Positions 1 to 8,069 of a DNA stretch of 64,000 bases are shown here, one piece after another. The notes beneath the pieces were generated by a model. It made no database searches, was not told the origin of the DNA, and saw only the letters and a program-made list of their open reading frames with translations. Numbering within the stretch: position 1 is the stretch's first letter; each line of letters opens with the position of its first letter. The stretch is taken from positions 186,001 through 250,000 of the forward strand of contig NZ_JBCMYF010000001.1 of NCBI RefSeq assembly GCF_050483325.1. Direction: 5' to 3'. The stretch is from Bacillus_P idriensis_A (lineage in GTDB: Bacteria; Bacillota; Bacilli; Bacillales; Bacillaceae). A program made the position numbers and the translations under genes.

Positions 1-1386
1 AGATTAAATAATGAGCAGATTGATATTTTAGTAACGGATATTAAAATGCCGCGGATGAATGGAGTGGAGCTGATTCAATCCCTTCAGGAAAAGGAACAGA
101 TCCCCGTTCTCATCATTTTGAGCGGATATGATGATTTTGAATATACAAAAGCCGCGATCAAATGCAAGGTGAAAGATTATTTACTGAAGCCTGTTAATCG
201 GAAAGAACTCTTTCAAACAATCCGCAGCACACTCGATGATTTTAAGAAAACAGAGACGATCACACAGCGTGAACTAGAAGAAGTACAAAGCAGCCAGCTG
301 CAATATATCCTGCTGAATCCGTTGATTACAGAAGAACAAATAAAAGAAATATGCAGTAAAATCCAGCTCGATCTCTCTTCAGAAAGCTATTATACCGGCG
401 TGATTGACAATAAAAATGGAATCGAATCTGTTAAAAAACATCTTGAAAGAAGCAGTATGAGGACTTATTGTTTTTTGGATCAAAAAGAGAGAACCGTTAT
501 TCTTTCAGAAGATAAAAACATCCTCCCATTTTTAAAAGAACAGCTAGGCTCCGTGTCGATTGGGTTCAGTAAGGGGAAATCCGACATCAGGCACCTAAAG
601 GCATCATATCTTGAAGCAGCCGAAGCGGTGAAATATGGATTTCTCTATCCAAGAAACCAGCTGATTGAGTATAGGGATATTCAATCCAGAGAAGAAAATG
701 TGCTCCCTCCGATCGATGAAATCAAAAAAATAAAGAACATGCTTGGCACGGTTCGGGAGCAGGAAATCAAATCTCTCCTCTTAAAGATCTTTGATTATGA
801 AAAAATCTCGACTTATTCAATCAGTTACCTTGAAGCAATCAACAAAGAAATGAACAGGCTGATCTTTGACAGTTTCTTTGCAAGATTTGGAGAGGAATCT
901 GCGGAAACGTTTAAACACATGTCAAAAACGGGGTGTCTTTACAGCTTCCGTGACTTTTATCACTACCTTCATGAAACCCAGAATTTGCTCATGAGGCTGC
1001 ACGAATATATGAAACAAACAAAATCCATCTCTTCTGAGCAAAAACACCTGGAGCAGGCCATGCAGTTTATTCAAGAGAACTATTATAAAGATTTAAACCT
1101 TGCTGTCGTATCCAATCACATTTCACTGAACTACTCTTATTTCAGCCATGTTTTTAAAGAGAGTACAGGCCAAAACTTTGTTGATTATTTGAAACAGGTC
1201 CGCATCCTTAACAGCAAAAAATGGCTCCGGGAATCAGACTTGAAAGTGTTTGAAATCAGCGAAAAGGTCGGCTACAAAAATCCTAAACAATTTGCACGTG
1301 TGTTTCGTGAAATAGAAGGGATTTCGCCTAAGGAGTTTAGGGAGCAGGTCCGCGGATCTGGAAGTGAAATGGAAAAAAGCAAGTAA
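1..1386 (+). CDS. AraC-type two-component response regulator (YesN-like), 5' end missing
   Basis: The reading frame is open from the first base, so the gene begins upstream of the window and the first ATG at 46 is not its start. The visible N-terminus is the second half of a receiver domain: the phospho-acceptor Asp lies in ILVTDIKMPRMNGVEL (about visible residue 13), and the conserved Lys is in DYLLKPVN. A long middle region without recognised motifs follows, then a C-terminal AraC/XylS double helix-turn-helix ending in VGYKNPKQFARVFREIEGISPKEFR. Regulators of this build usually pair with a YesM-type sensor kinase and control sugar uptake genes; the partner is presumably upstream and out of view. 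The stop codon lies in register with a downstream 21-bp repeat array. Confidence 0.9.
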   Translation, partial: RLNNEQIDILVTDIKMPRMNGVELIQSLQEKEQIPVLIILSGYDDFEYTKAAIKCKVKDYLLKPVNRKELFQTIRSTLDDFKKTETITQRELEEVQSSQLQYILLNPLITEEQIKEICSKIQLDLSSESYYTGVIDNKNGIESVKKHLERSSMRTYCFLDQKERTVILSEDKNILPFLKEQLGSVSIGFSKGKSDIRHLKASYLEAAEAVKYGFLYPRNQLIEYRDIQSREENVLPPIDEIKKIKNMLGTVREQEIKSLLLKIFDYEKISTYSISYLEAINKEMNRLIFDSFFARFGEESAETFKHMSKTGCLYSFRDFYHYLHETQNLLMRLHEYMKQTKSISSEQKHLEQAMQFIQENYYKDLNLAVVSNHISLNYSYFSHVFKESTGQNFVDYLKQVRILNSKKWLRESDLKVFEISEKVGYKNPKQFARVFREIEGISPKEFREQVRGSGSEMEKSK

Positions 1387-1594
1387 ATGATTCATTTTGG
1401 AAAGTAAATTTGCTTAACCGGACAGTAAGAAAACAATATCGGACAGTAAATGGAGTATTCCGGACAGTAAGTGAGGAGCCCGGCCAGTAAAAGGAGTATG
1501 TCGGACAGTAAATGAAGAGCCTCGCCAGTAAATGAAGCAGCCCGGACAGTAAATGGAGCATACCGGCCAGTAAATAAAAAAGCTGGAAAGAATA
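1377..1594 (+). repeat. 21-bp-phased tandem repeat array (CGGACAGTAA core)
   Basis: The core CGG(A/C)CAGTAA starts at 1419, 1440, 1461, 1481, 1502, 1522, 1543 and 1564, a spacing of 20-21 bp. Degenerate copies continue the register on both sides: AGTAA at the stop codon of the upstream gene (unit start 1377), tggaaagtaa at 1398 and tggaaagaat at 1584. Between cores the sequence is A/G-rich (ATGGAG, ATGAAG). The minus-strand open frames across the array are by-products of a period divisible by three. Function unknown. Confidence 0.85.
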
Positions 1595-1662
1595 ATCAAA
1601 AAGATTCTTGAATGATTCTCTTTTCTCAGATAAAATCATCTAAAATGTTCAGGAGGAAATCT

Positions 1663-2679
1663 ATGATCACCTATCCTGCCTTAAAAAATGATGCCGCAAT
1701 CGGAGTAACCGCCCCTTCATCAGGAGTACCATCTGAATTACACGATATTCTTACCCAAGCCTGCACCCGCATGGAATCGAAAGGGTATAAGCTGATTTGC
1801 GGAGAGACAGCCTGGACGCAGGAAAAAGCTAAATCAGCTCCTGCTAAAACAAGAGCTGAAGAATTTAACCGCATGATGCAGGATGATCACATCGATCTGA
1901 TCATCCCTCCGTGGGGCGGCGAGCTTTTGATTGAAATGCTTGAATATGTAAACTATGAATCAATCAAACAGAAATGGATTCTTGGCTATTCGGATATTAG
2001 TGCGCTATTGCTCGCTATTACATTAAAGACAGGAATGGCAACCGCTCATGGAACGAATCTTGTGGATTTAAGAGGTGAGACATCTGATCCAACAACAGCT
2101 ATGTGGGAAAACGTTCTGAAAACAAAAAGCGGGGATACAATTCTACAATCCTCCTCAAGTCATTATCAGAAAGAGTGGCAGCATAACAATCCGACTCCGC
2201 ACATTTTTCATTTAACTCAAGCTGCAGAATGGAAGACAGTGTCCAATCGGCCAGAAAAAGCTGAAGGCAGGCTGCTCGGTGGATGCATTGATGTAATAAG
2301 GCATCTGGCCGGAACCCGGTTTGGGGATGTTAAAACGTTCAGAGAACAGCATATCCCAAACGAATCCATTCTCTGGTACTTCGAGAACTGCGAGCTGTCA
2401 ACAGCCGATTTGCGCAGATCTCTAGTACAGCTGAAACTTTCAGGCTGGTTTGAAAACTGCTCAGGCATTTTGTTCGGAAGAAGTGCGGCAAATCATACAG
2501 TCGATGATTACACAGTGCTGGATGTATACAAAGAGCTGACTGAGGAACTGAACATTCCGGTCATTTATGACATCGATTGCGGTCATCAGCCTCCGCAAAT
2601 CACACTGATTAACGGAGCTTATGCGGAAGTGACAGTGGAGAATGGGAAGGGAACAGTTCTTCAGAGTTTTAGAGAATAG
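1663..2679 (+). CDS. S66 family serine peptidase (LD-carboxypeptidase / MccF-like)
   Basis: A 338-residue cytoplasmic protein matching S66 peptidases, which include LD-carboxypeptidases (muropeptide trimming) and the microcin C immunity protein MccF. Seen: the N-terminal IGVTAPSSG strand, a WGG motif (about residue 88), the GYSD nucleophile motif (ILGYSDISALLLA, about residue 110), an ENCE acidic motif near residue 247 and a DCGHQPPQ His motif near the C-terminus, the expected Ser-Glu-His order. The start at 1663 is chosen because AGGAGGAAATCT directly precedes it; a longer frame from 1612 has no such site. It stands alone, between a repeat array and a terminator hairpin. Peptidoglycan recycling and MccF-like detoxification cannot be separated by sequence alone. 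Confidence 0.88.
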   Translation: MITYPALKNDAAIGVTAPSSGVPSELHDILTQACTRMESKGYKLICGETAWTQEKAKSAPAKTRAEEFNRMMQDDHIDLIIPPWGGELLIEMLEYVNYESIKQKWILGYSDISALLLAITLKTGMATAHGTNLVDLRGETSDPTTAMWENVLKTKSGDTILQSSSSHYQKEWQHNNPTPHIFHLTQAAEWKTVSNRPEKAEGRLLGGCIDVIRHLAGTRFGDVKTFREQHIPNESILWYFENCELSTADLRRSLVQLKLSGWFENCSGILFGRSAANHTVDDYTVLDVYKELTEELNIPVIYDIDCGHQPPQITLINGAYAEVTVENGKGTVLQSFRE

Positions 2680-2820
2680 ATGAGAGATGTGCGATTCTTA
2701 TTGTTTTGAACGAATATGAGGGTTTATGCACAAATTAAAAATAGCATCATTGCGAGTAACGGATTCGGTTCAAAGTCCAAAACATTAAAACAGCATTGTA
2801 ATTAATACCCCACCGTTTAA

Positions 2821-2854
2821 CACACCAATCAGCAGCATTATTGGTGTGTTTTAT
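2821..2854 (+). terminator. Hairpin CACACCAAT...ATTGGTGTG with T-tract
   Basis: The inverted repeat CACACCAAT / ATTGGTGTG (8-10 bp stem) is followed by TTTTAT, a likely rho-independent terminator for the S66 peptidase gene about 140 bp upstream. The stretch between the gene and the hairpin (2680-2820) holds nothing else recognisable. A degraded lookalike (acacaccaaaag...ctaattggtatgt) sits near 3830-3860. Confidence 0.6.
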
Positions 2855-2979
2855 CTTGCAAATTTCCCTTTAAAACTGTGCATTTGTGATAAAATGGAAA
2901 TTGCAGTTATTCAGGCAGGAATGTAGAATAAGTACGAGTGGATAAAAGTAAGTAAGTGACATATGGAGTAGGAGAAAGT

Positions 2980-3129
2980 ATGAAGATGAGCAAAAGCAGA
3001 TACAGGAGATTTAATAGAGGTATTTTTAGGGAAATTAGAAGTGAATTATTAGTTGAATTAATATGGCATATATTAACTTTTATTCCGAGGATGATGTTCC
3101 GATTAATAAAAAGCATTTTTAACCACTAA
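2980..3129 (+). CDS. Small basic hypothetical protein (49 aa)
   Basis: ATG at 2980 is preceded by AGGAGAAAGT, a good ribosome binding site, and encodes 49 residues. The N-terminal half is strongly basic (KMSKSRYRRFNRG) and the C-terminal half amphipathic to hydrophobic (LIWHILTFIPRMMFRLIKSIF), a layout common in tiny Bacillus membrane-associated proteins. No family is recognised. The RBS and biased composition make it more likely real than the overlapping minus-strand frame, but homology would be needed for certainty. Confidence 0.5.
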   Translation: MKMSKSRYRRFNRGIFREIRSELLVELIWHILTFIPRMMFRLIKSIFNH

Positions 3130-3291
3130 TCGGATGCGATTGCAGCACAAAGTTTTCGCCCATTTAGCTTAGAATTGGGCAGGATTCTTGAATAGGATTG
3201 GGAGAAGAAACAAATGAGCCACTTCTCATTGAAATAAAGGACAGGGTTAATAAGGTATCTACTAAACTAACTAAGTAGTGAGAGGATTTTA

Positions 3292-3612
3292 TTGAGAACT
3301 AAAATGCAAAGGTATAGAAATATTGAAATAGTAACCAAAAAAGAAATGAGTTTGAGTAAGTTATTAAATGTAATGGGTATATTCATTTTTGGAGGTTCAG
3401 CTTTAACAAGCGTTACAAATCCAATTCCTTCTAATGAATATAAAGGTTTTTTATTATTTATTCTTGGAAGTGCTATCATCTATTATTTTTTAGTGAATAT
3501 ATACTTTCAAGGGGGATTTTGGAGAAAAGTGTTTTATTTAAGTTTAATACTCCTTGCTGGTTTTAGTATATTTATGATAGTTTATCTTGCAGCTCATTCA
3601 ACGGCACACTAA
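3292..3612 (+). CDS. Small integral membrane protein (106 aa), unknown
   Basis: Translation probably starts at TTG 3292, since GAGAGG lies six bases upstream; an ATG at 3304 in the same frame has no properly spaced site. After about 25 mostly polar residues come three hydrophobic stretches, around residues 26-43 (VMGIFIFGGSALTSV), 48-68 (FLLFILGSAIIYYFLVNIYF) and 78-100, so the protein should span the membrane three times. No conserved family is recognised. The local sequence is more AT-rich than its surroundings, which suggests recent acquisition or weak constraint. Confidence 0.6.
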   Translation: MRTKMQRYRNIEIVTKKEMSLSKLLNVMGIFIFGGSALTSVTNPIPSNEYKGFLLFILGSAIIYYFLVNIYFQGGFWRKVFYLSLILLAGFSIFMIVYLAAHSTAH

Positions 3613-3946
3613 CTAGATTATTTAAAATTGATTAATTTGTTACGAGTATGTATTGAGGTCGTTATTTAAGGCACTGCTTATTCAATTAACAAAAGGCACT
3701 CCATAATAATCCGGTGATTCTTCTTTGTATATACGCCCTCAAATAAATGCACTCTGCTGATCAGCAGATGCTTGCTATTTCTTGTGATAATTTATAGGCT
3801 GAAAATAGCAACCCTTTTTAATCAAAAAAAACACACCAAAAGCTATGCTAATTGGTATGTTGAATTATGTGCTATTTATACTGTTAATTAATATATTTGC
3901 ACCCCTAAAAACGAGTCCGTTACATTCCGGCATGCTCTTTCCTGTA
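3613..3946. other. Intergenic region without recognised gene
   Basis: These 334 bases are AT-rich and contain no frame with a credible ribosome binding site. The only structure noticed is a degenerate inverted repeat around 3830-3862 (acacaccaaaag / ctaattggtatgt) resembling the hairpin at 2821, possibly a weak terminator. Confidence 0.5.
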
Positions 3947-4129
3947 TCAATAAATCTCTTTGATTCCCGCAAGCCTGATCGAGAAAATGTTTTTGTTCTC
4001 GTCTTCTAGAGAAAGGGTCTGATCGCTCAGGTCCAGGTTATGGACACGGCCCTTTAATGTTTGAATTGCACCGTCGATGTAGTAGTTCACCGTTACTAAT
4101 TTGTTACGCCTCAATGCCTTTAAAATCAT
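3947..4129 (-). CDS. Small conserved hypothetical protein (60 aa), possibly YolD-like
   Basis: The 60-residue product begins MILKALRRNKLVTVNYY and ends RLAGIKEIY. The pattern GRVHNLDL...LSLEDENKN.FSIRLAGIKEI resembles the small beta-barrel of YolD-like proteins, in which a short sequence rewrites a G.I..ID...k.i.l.d...I....I.dI strand pattern; this assignment is weak. AAGGAGAAATCATC precedes the ATG, a strong ribosome binding site. Upstream lie a TATAAT -10 box (complement of 4207-4212) and, over the -35 area, a perfect cre site, so CcpA repression is plausible. Confidence 0.7.
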   Translation of the reverse strand: MILKALRRNKLVTVNYYIDGAIQTLKGRVHNLDLSDQTLSLEDENKNIFSIRLAGIKEIY

Positions 4130-4223
4130 GATGATTTCTCCTTTCGCATGTTGTTATATTTAAAGTGAATTAGTCTGGAAATTTGAGTTTCTGTGAGTAT
4201 ATCCCTATTATACTACAAGATTG

Positions 4224-4237
4224 TGAAAGCGATTACA
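4224..4237. promoter_or_regulatory. Catabolite-responsive element (cre), perfect consensus
   Basis: TGAAAGCGATTACA matches the cre consensus TGWAANCGNTNWCA at all fourteen positions. It lies 12-25 bp upstream of a TATAAT -10 box (4207-4212, minus strand) for the small gene ending at 3947, and about 150 bp before the plus-strand HemD-like gene. CcpA bound here would cover the -35 region of the minus-strand promoter. Confidence 0.75.
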
Positions 4238-4384
4238 TAAAGTTTGAACACTTTGTGAAAAAAAACACATTAATAGGTTAGTAAGATAAGATTGATACAT
4301 TGATTATAGAATGATACCTTTAGTTATAAGAAAAATCGGATTTGGGCTTTTCTTTAAATCATTCAGTGGAAATGGGGATCTAAC

Positions 4385-5203
4385 ATGGGAAAAGGCTTAG
4401 AAGGAAAACGGATAGTTATTGCAGGTTCACGCAAAACAGATGAGATCAGCACGTTAATTGAAAAGCAGGGCGGAATTCCGTTCGTGCGTTCTCTGCAGGG
4501 AACCGTCTTTTTGGCAGAGGAACAGGTTGAACCCGCTCTGAGAACATTTATTCAAGAGGGAGCCGATTGGGTTATCTTTACAACGGGTATAGGAACGGAA
4601 ACGCTTTTAAATCTTGCCCGGAAACTGGGGGAAGAAGAAGCTTACTTGAAAAGAATTCATCAGGCGAAAATTGCATCCAGAGGGTACAAGACGTTTGCCG
4701 CTTTGAAAAAGCTGGATTTAACACCCGCCGCAAAAGATGATGACGGGACGACAAGAGGGCTTGTGCGCGCTTTAGAAAACGAGGATTTGTCCGGCAAGAA
4801 GGTGATGGTTCAGCTGCACGGAGAAACTGCTCCGGCTCTGATCAAATTTCTTAAAGAGAAAGGCGCTTCTGTTCTGCAGGTATTGCCTTATCAGCATATA
4901 GCTCCCGATGAGAAGGCAGTCAGTCTGCTTTGTGAAGAAATGCAGAGCCTGCAGGTAGATGCTGTTTGTTTTACAGCGGCGATTCAGGTCCGCGAATTTT
5001 TTGCCTATGTGAAAAAAAAGGATTGTCTGCACGAAATTCTTCATGCATTTAATACAGATGTGCTGCCTGTTGCAGTGGGGAAAATTACGGCAGAAGCTTT
5101 AATAGAAGAAGGCGTGCAAAATCCGCTTGCACCTGATCTTGAGAGAATGGGTGCCATGATCATTGAGCTTGCAAAGTATTACGATGAAGCAAAAATAAAA
5201 TAA
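4385..5203 (+). CDS. Uroporphyrinogen-III synthase family protein (HemD-like)
   Basis: A 272-residue protein of the HEM4 fold: two alternating domains with the opening GKRIVIAGSRKTDEISTLIE and the typical segments DWVIFTTGIGTETLL (about 58-72), IASRGYKTFAALKK (about 97-110) and VDAVCFTAAIQVREFF (about 191-206). HemD closes hydroxymethylbilane to uroporphyrinogen III. Here the gene is outside a hem operon and followed only by a tiny ORF, so it may be a paralogue with another role; some Bacillus genomes carry such isolated copies. The start at 4385 has GGGGAT a few bases upstream. Confidence 0.85.
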   Translation: MGKGLEGKRIVIAGSRKTDEISTLIEKQGGIPFVRSLQGTVFLAEEQVEPALRTFIQEGADWVIFTTGIGTETLLNLARKLGEEEAYLKRIHQAKIASRGYKTFAALKKLDLTPAAKDDDGTTRGLVRALENEDLSGKKVMVQLHGETAPALIKFLKEKGASVLQVLPYQHIAPDEKAVSLLCEEMQSLQVDAVCFTAAIQVREFFAYVKKKDCLHEILHAFNTDVLPVAVGKITAEALIEEGVQNPLAPDLERMGAMIIELAKYYDEAKIK

Positions 5204-5216
5204 AGGATGATGCATC

Positions 5217-5306
5217 ATGCCAAAATGGCTGAACAACACGGTGTATGTTCTGGTCTTAATTCTCAGCATCGGCTGTGTTTCGCACGGTTTTGAGTGGAAA
5301 AAATAA
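5217..5306 (+). CDS. Very small hydrophobic protein (29 aa)
   Basis: ATG at 5217 follows AAAGGATGATGCATC and lies 13 bp after the HemD-like gene. The product is MPKWLNNTVY followed by a hydrophobic stretch VLVLILSIGCVSHGF and a basic end EWKK, that is, one membrane segment or a short lipoprotein-like tail. The ribosome binding site and composition support translation, but no family is recognised and the length makes chance possible. Confidence 0.4.
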   Translation: MPKWLNNTVYVLVLILSIGCVSHGFEWKK

Positions 5307-5318
5307 CAGAGGAAGTTC

Positions 5319-5347
5319 TTGACATAAAGACATTTACTCCGCATAAT
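5319..5347 (+). promoter_or_regulatory. Sigma-A promoter of the proBA leader
   Basis: TTGACA at 5319-5324 and CATAAT at 5342-5347 are separated by exactly 17 bp. Transcription would begin around 5354, just before the T-box stem I. Confidence 0.8.
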
Positions 5348-5353
5348 ATATAA

Positions 5354-5602
5354 AAATCAATGAACGTTGAAGAGGGACTAGTATGCGGGTCTTTATGTGA
5401 CAGAGAGCGGGGTTTATCAGCTGGAAGACCCTGCCGCAGCAAAGCCGCAGAACCTGCCCTCAGAGTCCTGTGTCAAAAACACGGGCGCCATCAACCTGGC
5501 GTTATCAGGCAAAGCGGGATGCTGCGTGCATCCAACTAAGGTGGTACCACGGAAAAGCCAAGCTCTTTTCGTCCTTTCTATAAGGATGAGAAGGGCTTTT
5601 TT
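5354..5602 (+). ncRNA. T-box riboswitch leader (proline, CCU specifier) controlling proBA
   Basis: Stem I is visible: GAGGG (5372-5376) pairs with CCCTC (5457-5461), and TGCGG (5384-5388) pairs with CCGCA (5445-5449). They enclose a specifier loop with AGTA (5380-5383) on one side and GAACCT (5450-5455) on the other. The specifier codon after GAA is CCT (5453-5455), a proline codon, which fits the downstream genes. The T-box AAGGTGGTACCACGG is at 5538-5552, with TGGT able to pair with the tRNA NCCA end. A terminator hairpin (about 5560-5595, GCTCTTTTCGTCCTT / AAGGATGAGAAGGGC) with a T-run ends near 5602. Uncharged tRNA-Pro should favour read-through. Open frames across this region are not genes. 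Confidence 0.95.
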
Positions 5603-5680
5603 GTGTTTGGCGTGTGAATCGGAAGGTGTCTGTTTTCGATTATTAATCGTAAAAATCAAGAAATTAGGAGGTCCTAACCC

Positions 5681-6772
5681 ATGAAAAAACGAATTGTCGT
5701 CAAAATCGGCAGCAGCTCCTTAACAAACCGCAAAGGAGAAATTGATCAGGAGAAGTTTACGGATCATATCGCGGCAATCGCTGCTTTAAGAAAAGAAGGC
5801 CATGAAGTGCTGCTCGTCTCATCGGGAGCCGTAGCTGCAGGCTTCAGAAAACTGGGCTATCCTGCAAGACCTCTTACTCTAAAAGGAAAGCAGGCAGCAG
5901 CTGCTGTTGGTCAAAGTCTCCTGATTCAATCATACATGGAGCAGCTTGGCAGTTTTGGCATAATTCCTGCACAAATTCTCCTCACCCGAAACGATTTCTC
6001 AAAAAAGGACCGCTATAAAAATGCCTATGCAACTATTCGCGAGCTTTTGGACCGGGGTATTCTGCCGATCATCAATGAAAATGACTCTGTCTCAGTTGAA
6101 GAATTGACGTTCGGCGACAATGATATGCTTTCAGCTCTTGTCAGCGGTCTTGTACAGGCAGACCAGCTGATCATTTTAACGGACATTAACGGATTGTATG
6201 ACTCCAATCCGCGTGAAAATCCTGAAGCCAAAAAATACGATCAGCTTCAGGAAATTACAGATGAGATGATGAAGGGAGCTGAAGGTGCCGGATCCCTCGT
6301 TGGAACTGGCGGCATGAAATCAAAGCTCATTGCTTCAAAAACGGCGCTGACTCTAGGCGTAAAAATTTTTATCGGGATTGGAAAAGGAGCAGGGAAATTC
6401 ATTGACATTCTTGAAGGAAAAGGCGATGGAACTTACATAGGCGGTGACAGGCGCTCCTTCATTAACAGCAGCAAACAATGGATCGCTCTGCATTCTCCAG
6501 TCAGAGGAGCAATCTATGTGGATCAAGGCGCCGAGCTTGCATTGACCGCAAACGGCTCAAGTCTTTTGCCGGCGGGCATTTACGACATTACCGGAACATT
6601 TGAAGCAGGAGACGTCGTAGAGGTTTTCGGAACAAACGGCCTGCTTGGAAAAGGAGAAGTGCTCTATTCATCAGAAAGCCTGAAACAAGTGATGGGGAAA
6701 CGCAGCCACGAATTAACAGACGAAATCATTTCGGTAGAAGTGATTCACCGCGACCGCTGGGTCAAAGCCTGA
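5681..6772 (+). CDS. proB: Glutamate 5-kinase
   Basis: ProB phosphorylates glutamate to glutamyl-5-phosphate, the first step of proline synthesis. The 363 residues show the amino-acid-kinase domain from VVKIGSSSLTN (about 5-15) through LLVSSGAVAAG, the NENDSVSVEEL motif (about 134-144), FGDNDMLSALV and the GTGGMKSKL motif (about 208-216), followed by a C-terminal PUA domain from about residue 275. Length and domain order are normal. AGGAGGTCC precedes the ATG. It lies 79 bp after the T-box terminator and 16 bp before proA, so both are co-transcribed under tRNA-Pro control. Confidence 0.97.
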   Translation: MKKRIVVKIGSSSLTNRKGEIDQEKFTDHIAAIAALRKEGHEVLLVSSGAVAAGFRKLGYPARPLTLKGKQAAAAVGQSLLIQSYMEQLGSFGIIPAQILLTRNDFSKKDRYKNAYATIRELLDRGILPIINENDSVSVEELTFGDNDMLSALVSGLVQADQLIILTDINGLYDSNPRENPEAKKYDQLQEITDEMMKGAEGAGSLVGTGGMKSKLIASKTALTLGVKIFIGIGKGAGKFIDILEGKGDGTYIGGDRRSFINSSKQWIALHSPVRGAIYVDQGAELALTANGSSLLPAGIYDITGTFEAGDVVEVFGTNGLLGKGEVLYSSESLKQVMGKRSHELTDEIISVEVIHRDRWVKA

Positions 6773-6788
6773 AATGGAGGGAAAAACC

Positions 6789-8036
6789 ATGAGTGAAGTG
6801 CTGAGAAAAGGCAAGGCAGCCAAAGCTGTCAGCTATCAATTAATCGAAAAAACGACAGAAGAGAAAAATACCGCATTAGAAAAAATTGCCCGGCAATTAG
6901 AAAAGGAACAAGACTATCTTATCGCAGAAAATCAAAAGGATCTTCATGCTGGAAAATCAAATGGCGTATCTGAATCTATCCTGGACCGCATGCTGCTGAA
7001 TAAAAAGCGCATTGAAGACATGGTACACGCAATCCGTCTCTTAATCGAACTCCAAGATCCAATCGGTGAGATCCTGGAGACGATCGAAAAAGAAAACGGA
7101 CTTCTTATCCAGAAAAAGCGGGTTCCGCTTGGAGTGATCGGCATGATTTACGAAGCGAGGCCAAACGTTACCATAGATGCTGCAACTCTATCCTTAAAAA
7201 CAGGAAATGCCGTCATTTTAAGAGGGAGTTCATCCTCCATCCATTCTAATAAAGCCCTGGTAGCTGTCATCCATCGCGCTCTTGCACAAACCGCGATTCC
7301 GCTGGATGCCGTTCAGCTGATTGAAGACACAAGCCGCAAAACAGCAAAAGAGCTTTTCACTCTTAATGACTGCCTGGATGTCTTAATCCCCCGCGGCGGG
7401 AAAAAATTGATCGATACAGTCGTGAAAGAATCAACGGTTCCGGTTCTTGAAACAGGCGCTGGCAACTGTCATATATTCATTGATGAATCAGCAGATCCGC
7501 TCATGGCTGAACGAATTGTTCTTAATGGAAAAACACAGCGTCCTTCTGTGTGCAATGCGATTGAGACGATATTGATCCATGAAAACTGGCTAACAGCCAA
7601 CGGAGAGAATCTATTGAAGCAGCTTCATGAGCAATCTGTTGAAATCTTTGGAGATGAGCAAATCCGGTCTGTTTTTTCAAAAGCAAAACCAGCCGCAGAA
7701 GAAGACTGGAGTACGGAATACCTGGCGCTTACTGTAAGCATCAAAACAGTAAAGAGTGCAGATGAAGCCATTCAGCATATCAATCAGTATGGAACGAAGC
7801 ACTCTGAAGCGATCATTACGAATGACGCTGCTAACGCAGCCCAGTTTCAAACACGGGTAGATGCTGCAGCTGTTTATCATAATGCGTCAACGCGGTTTAC
7901 AGATGGCTTTGAGTTTGGATATGGAGCAGAAATCGGCATCAGCACGCAAAAATTGCATGCAAGGGGACCTATGGGGCTGCCTGCGCTCACATCAAGCAAA
8001 CACTTCATTTATGGAAATGGACAGATCAGGGAATAG
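6789..8036 (+). CDS. proA: Glutamate-5-semialdehyde dehydrogenase (gamma-glutamyl phosphate reductase)
   Basis: ProA reduces glutamyl-5-phosphate with NADPH to glutamate-5-semialdehyde, the second step of proline synthesis. The start at 6789 gives 415 residues, the usual family length; an earlier in-frame ATG at 6774 lies inside the ribosome binding site (GGAGGG). Seen are LGVIGMIYEARPNVT (about 119-133), the LRGSSSSIHSN loop, VLIPRGGKKLI, ETGAGNCHIFID and, in the catalytic region, NGKTQRPSVCNAIET with the active Cys. The C-terminus ends in RGPMGLPALTSSKHFIYGNGQIRE as in other ProA proteins. Confidence 0.97.
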   Translation: MSEVLRKGKAAKAVSYQLIEKTTEEKNTALEKIARQLEKEQDYLIAENQKDLHAGKSNGVSESILDRMLLNKKRIEDMVHAIRLLIELQDPIGEILETIEKENGLLIQKKRVPLGVIGMIYEARPNVTIDAATLSLKTGNAVILRGSSSSIHSNKALVAVIHRALAQTAIPLDAVQLIEDTSRKTAKELFTLNDCLDVLIPRGGKKLIDTVVKESTVPVLETGAGNCHIFIDESADPLMAERIVLNGKTQRPSVCNAIETILIHENWLTANGENLLKQLHEQSVEIFGDEQIRSVFSKAKPAAEEDWSTEYLALTVSIKTVKSADEAIQHINQYGTKHSEAIITNDAANAAQFQTRVDAAAVYHNASTRFTDGFEFGYGAEIGISTQKLHARGPMGLPALTSSKHFIYGNGQIRE

Positions 8037-8069
8037 CTATCGATATCAAGTCAAAAGGGGCTGGTAATA

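Noticed and set aside
1377..1594. CRISPR-like array
   Set aside because: The spacing is 20-21 bp and the between-core sequence is similar in all units; no spacers and no cas genes.
1337..1639. Minus-strand open frames over the first repeat array
   Set aside because: They arise because a 21-bp period keeps one frame open and gives a seven-residue repeat; no start signal is present.
5397..5684. Open frames on both strands before proB
   Set aside because: They lie within the T-box leader and its terminator.
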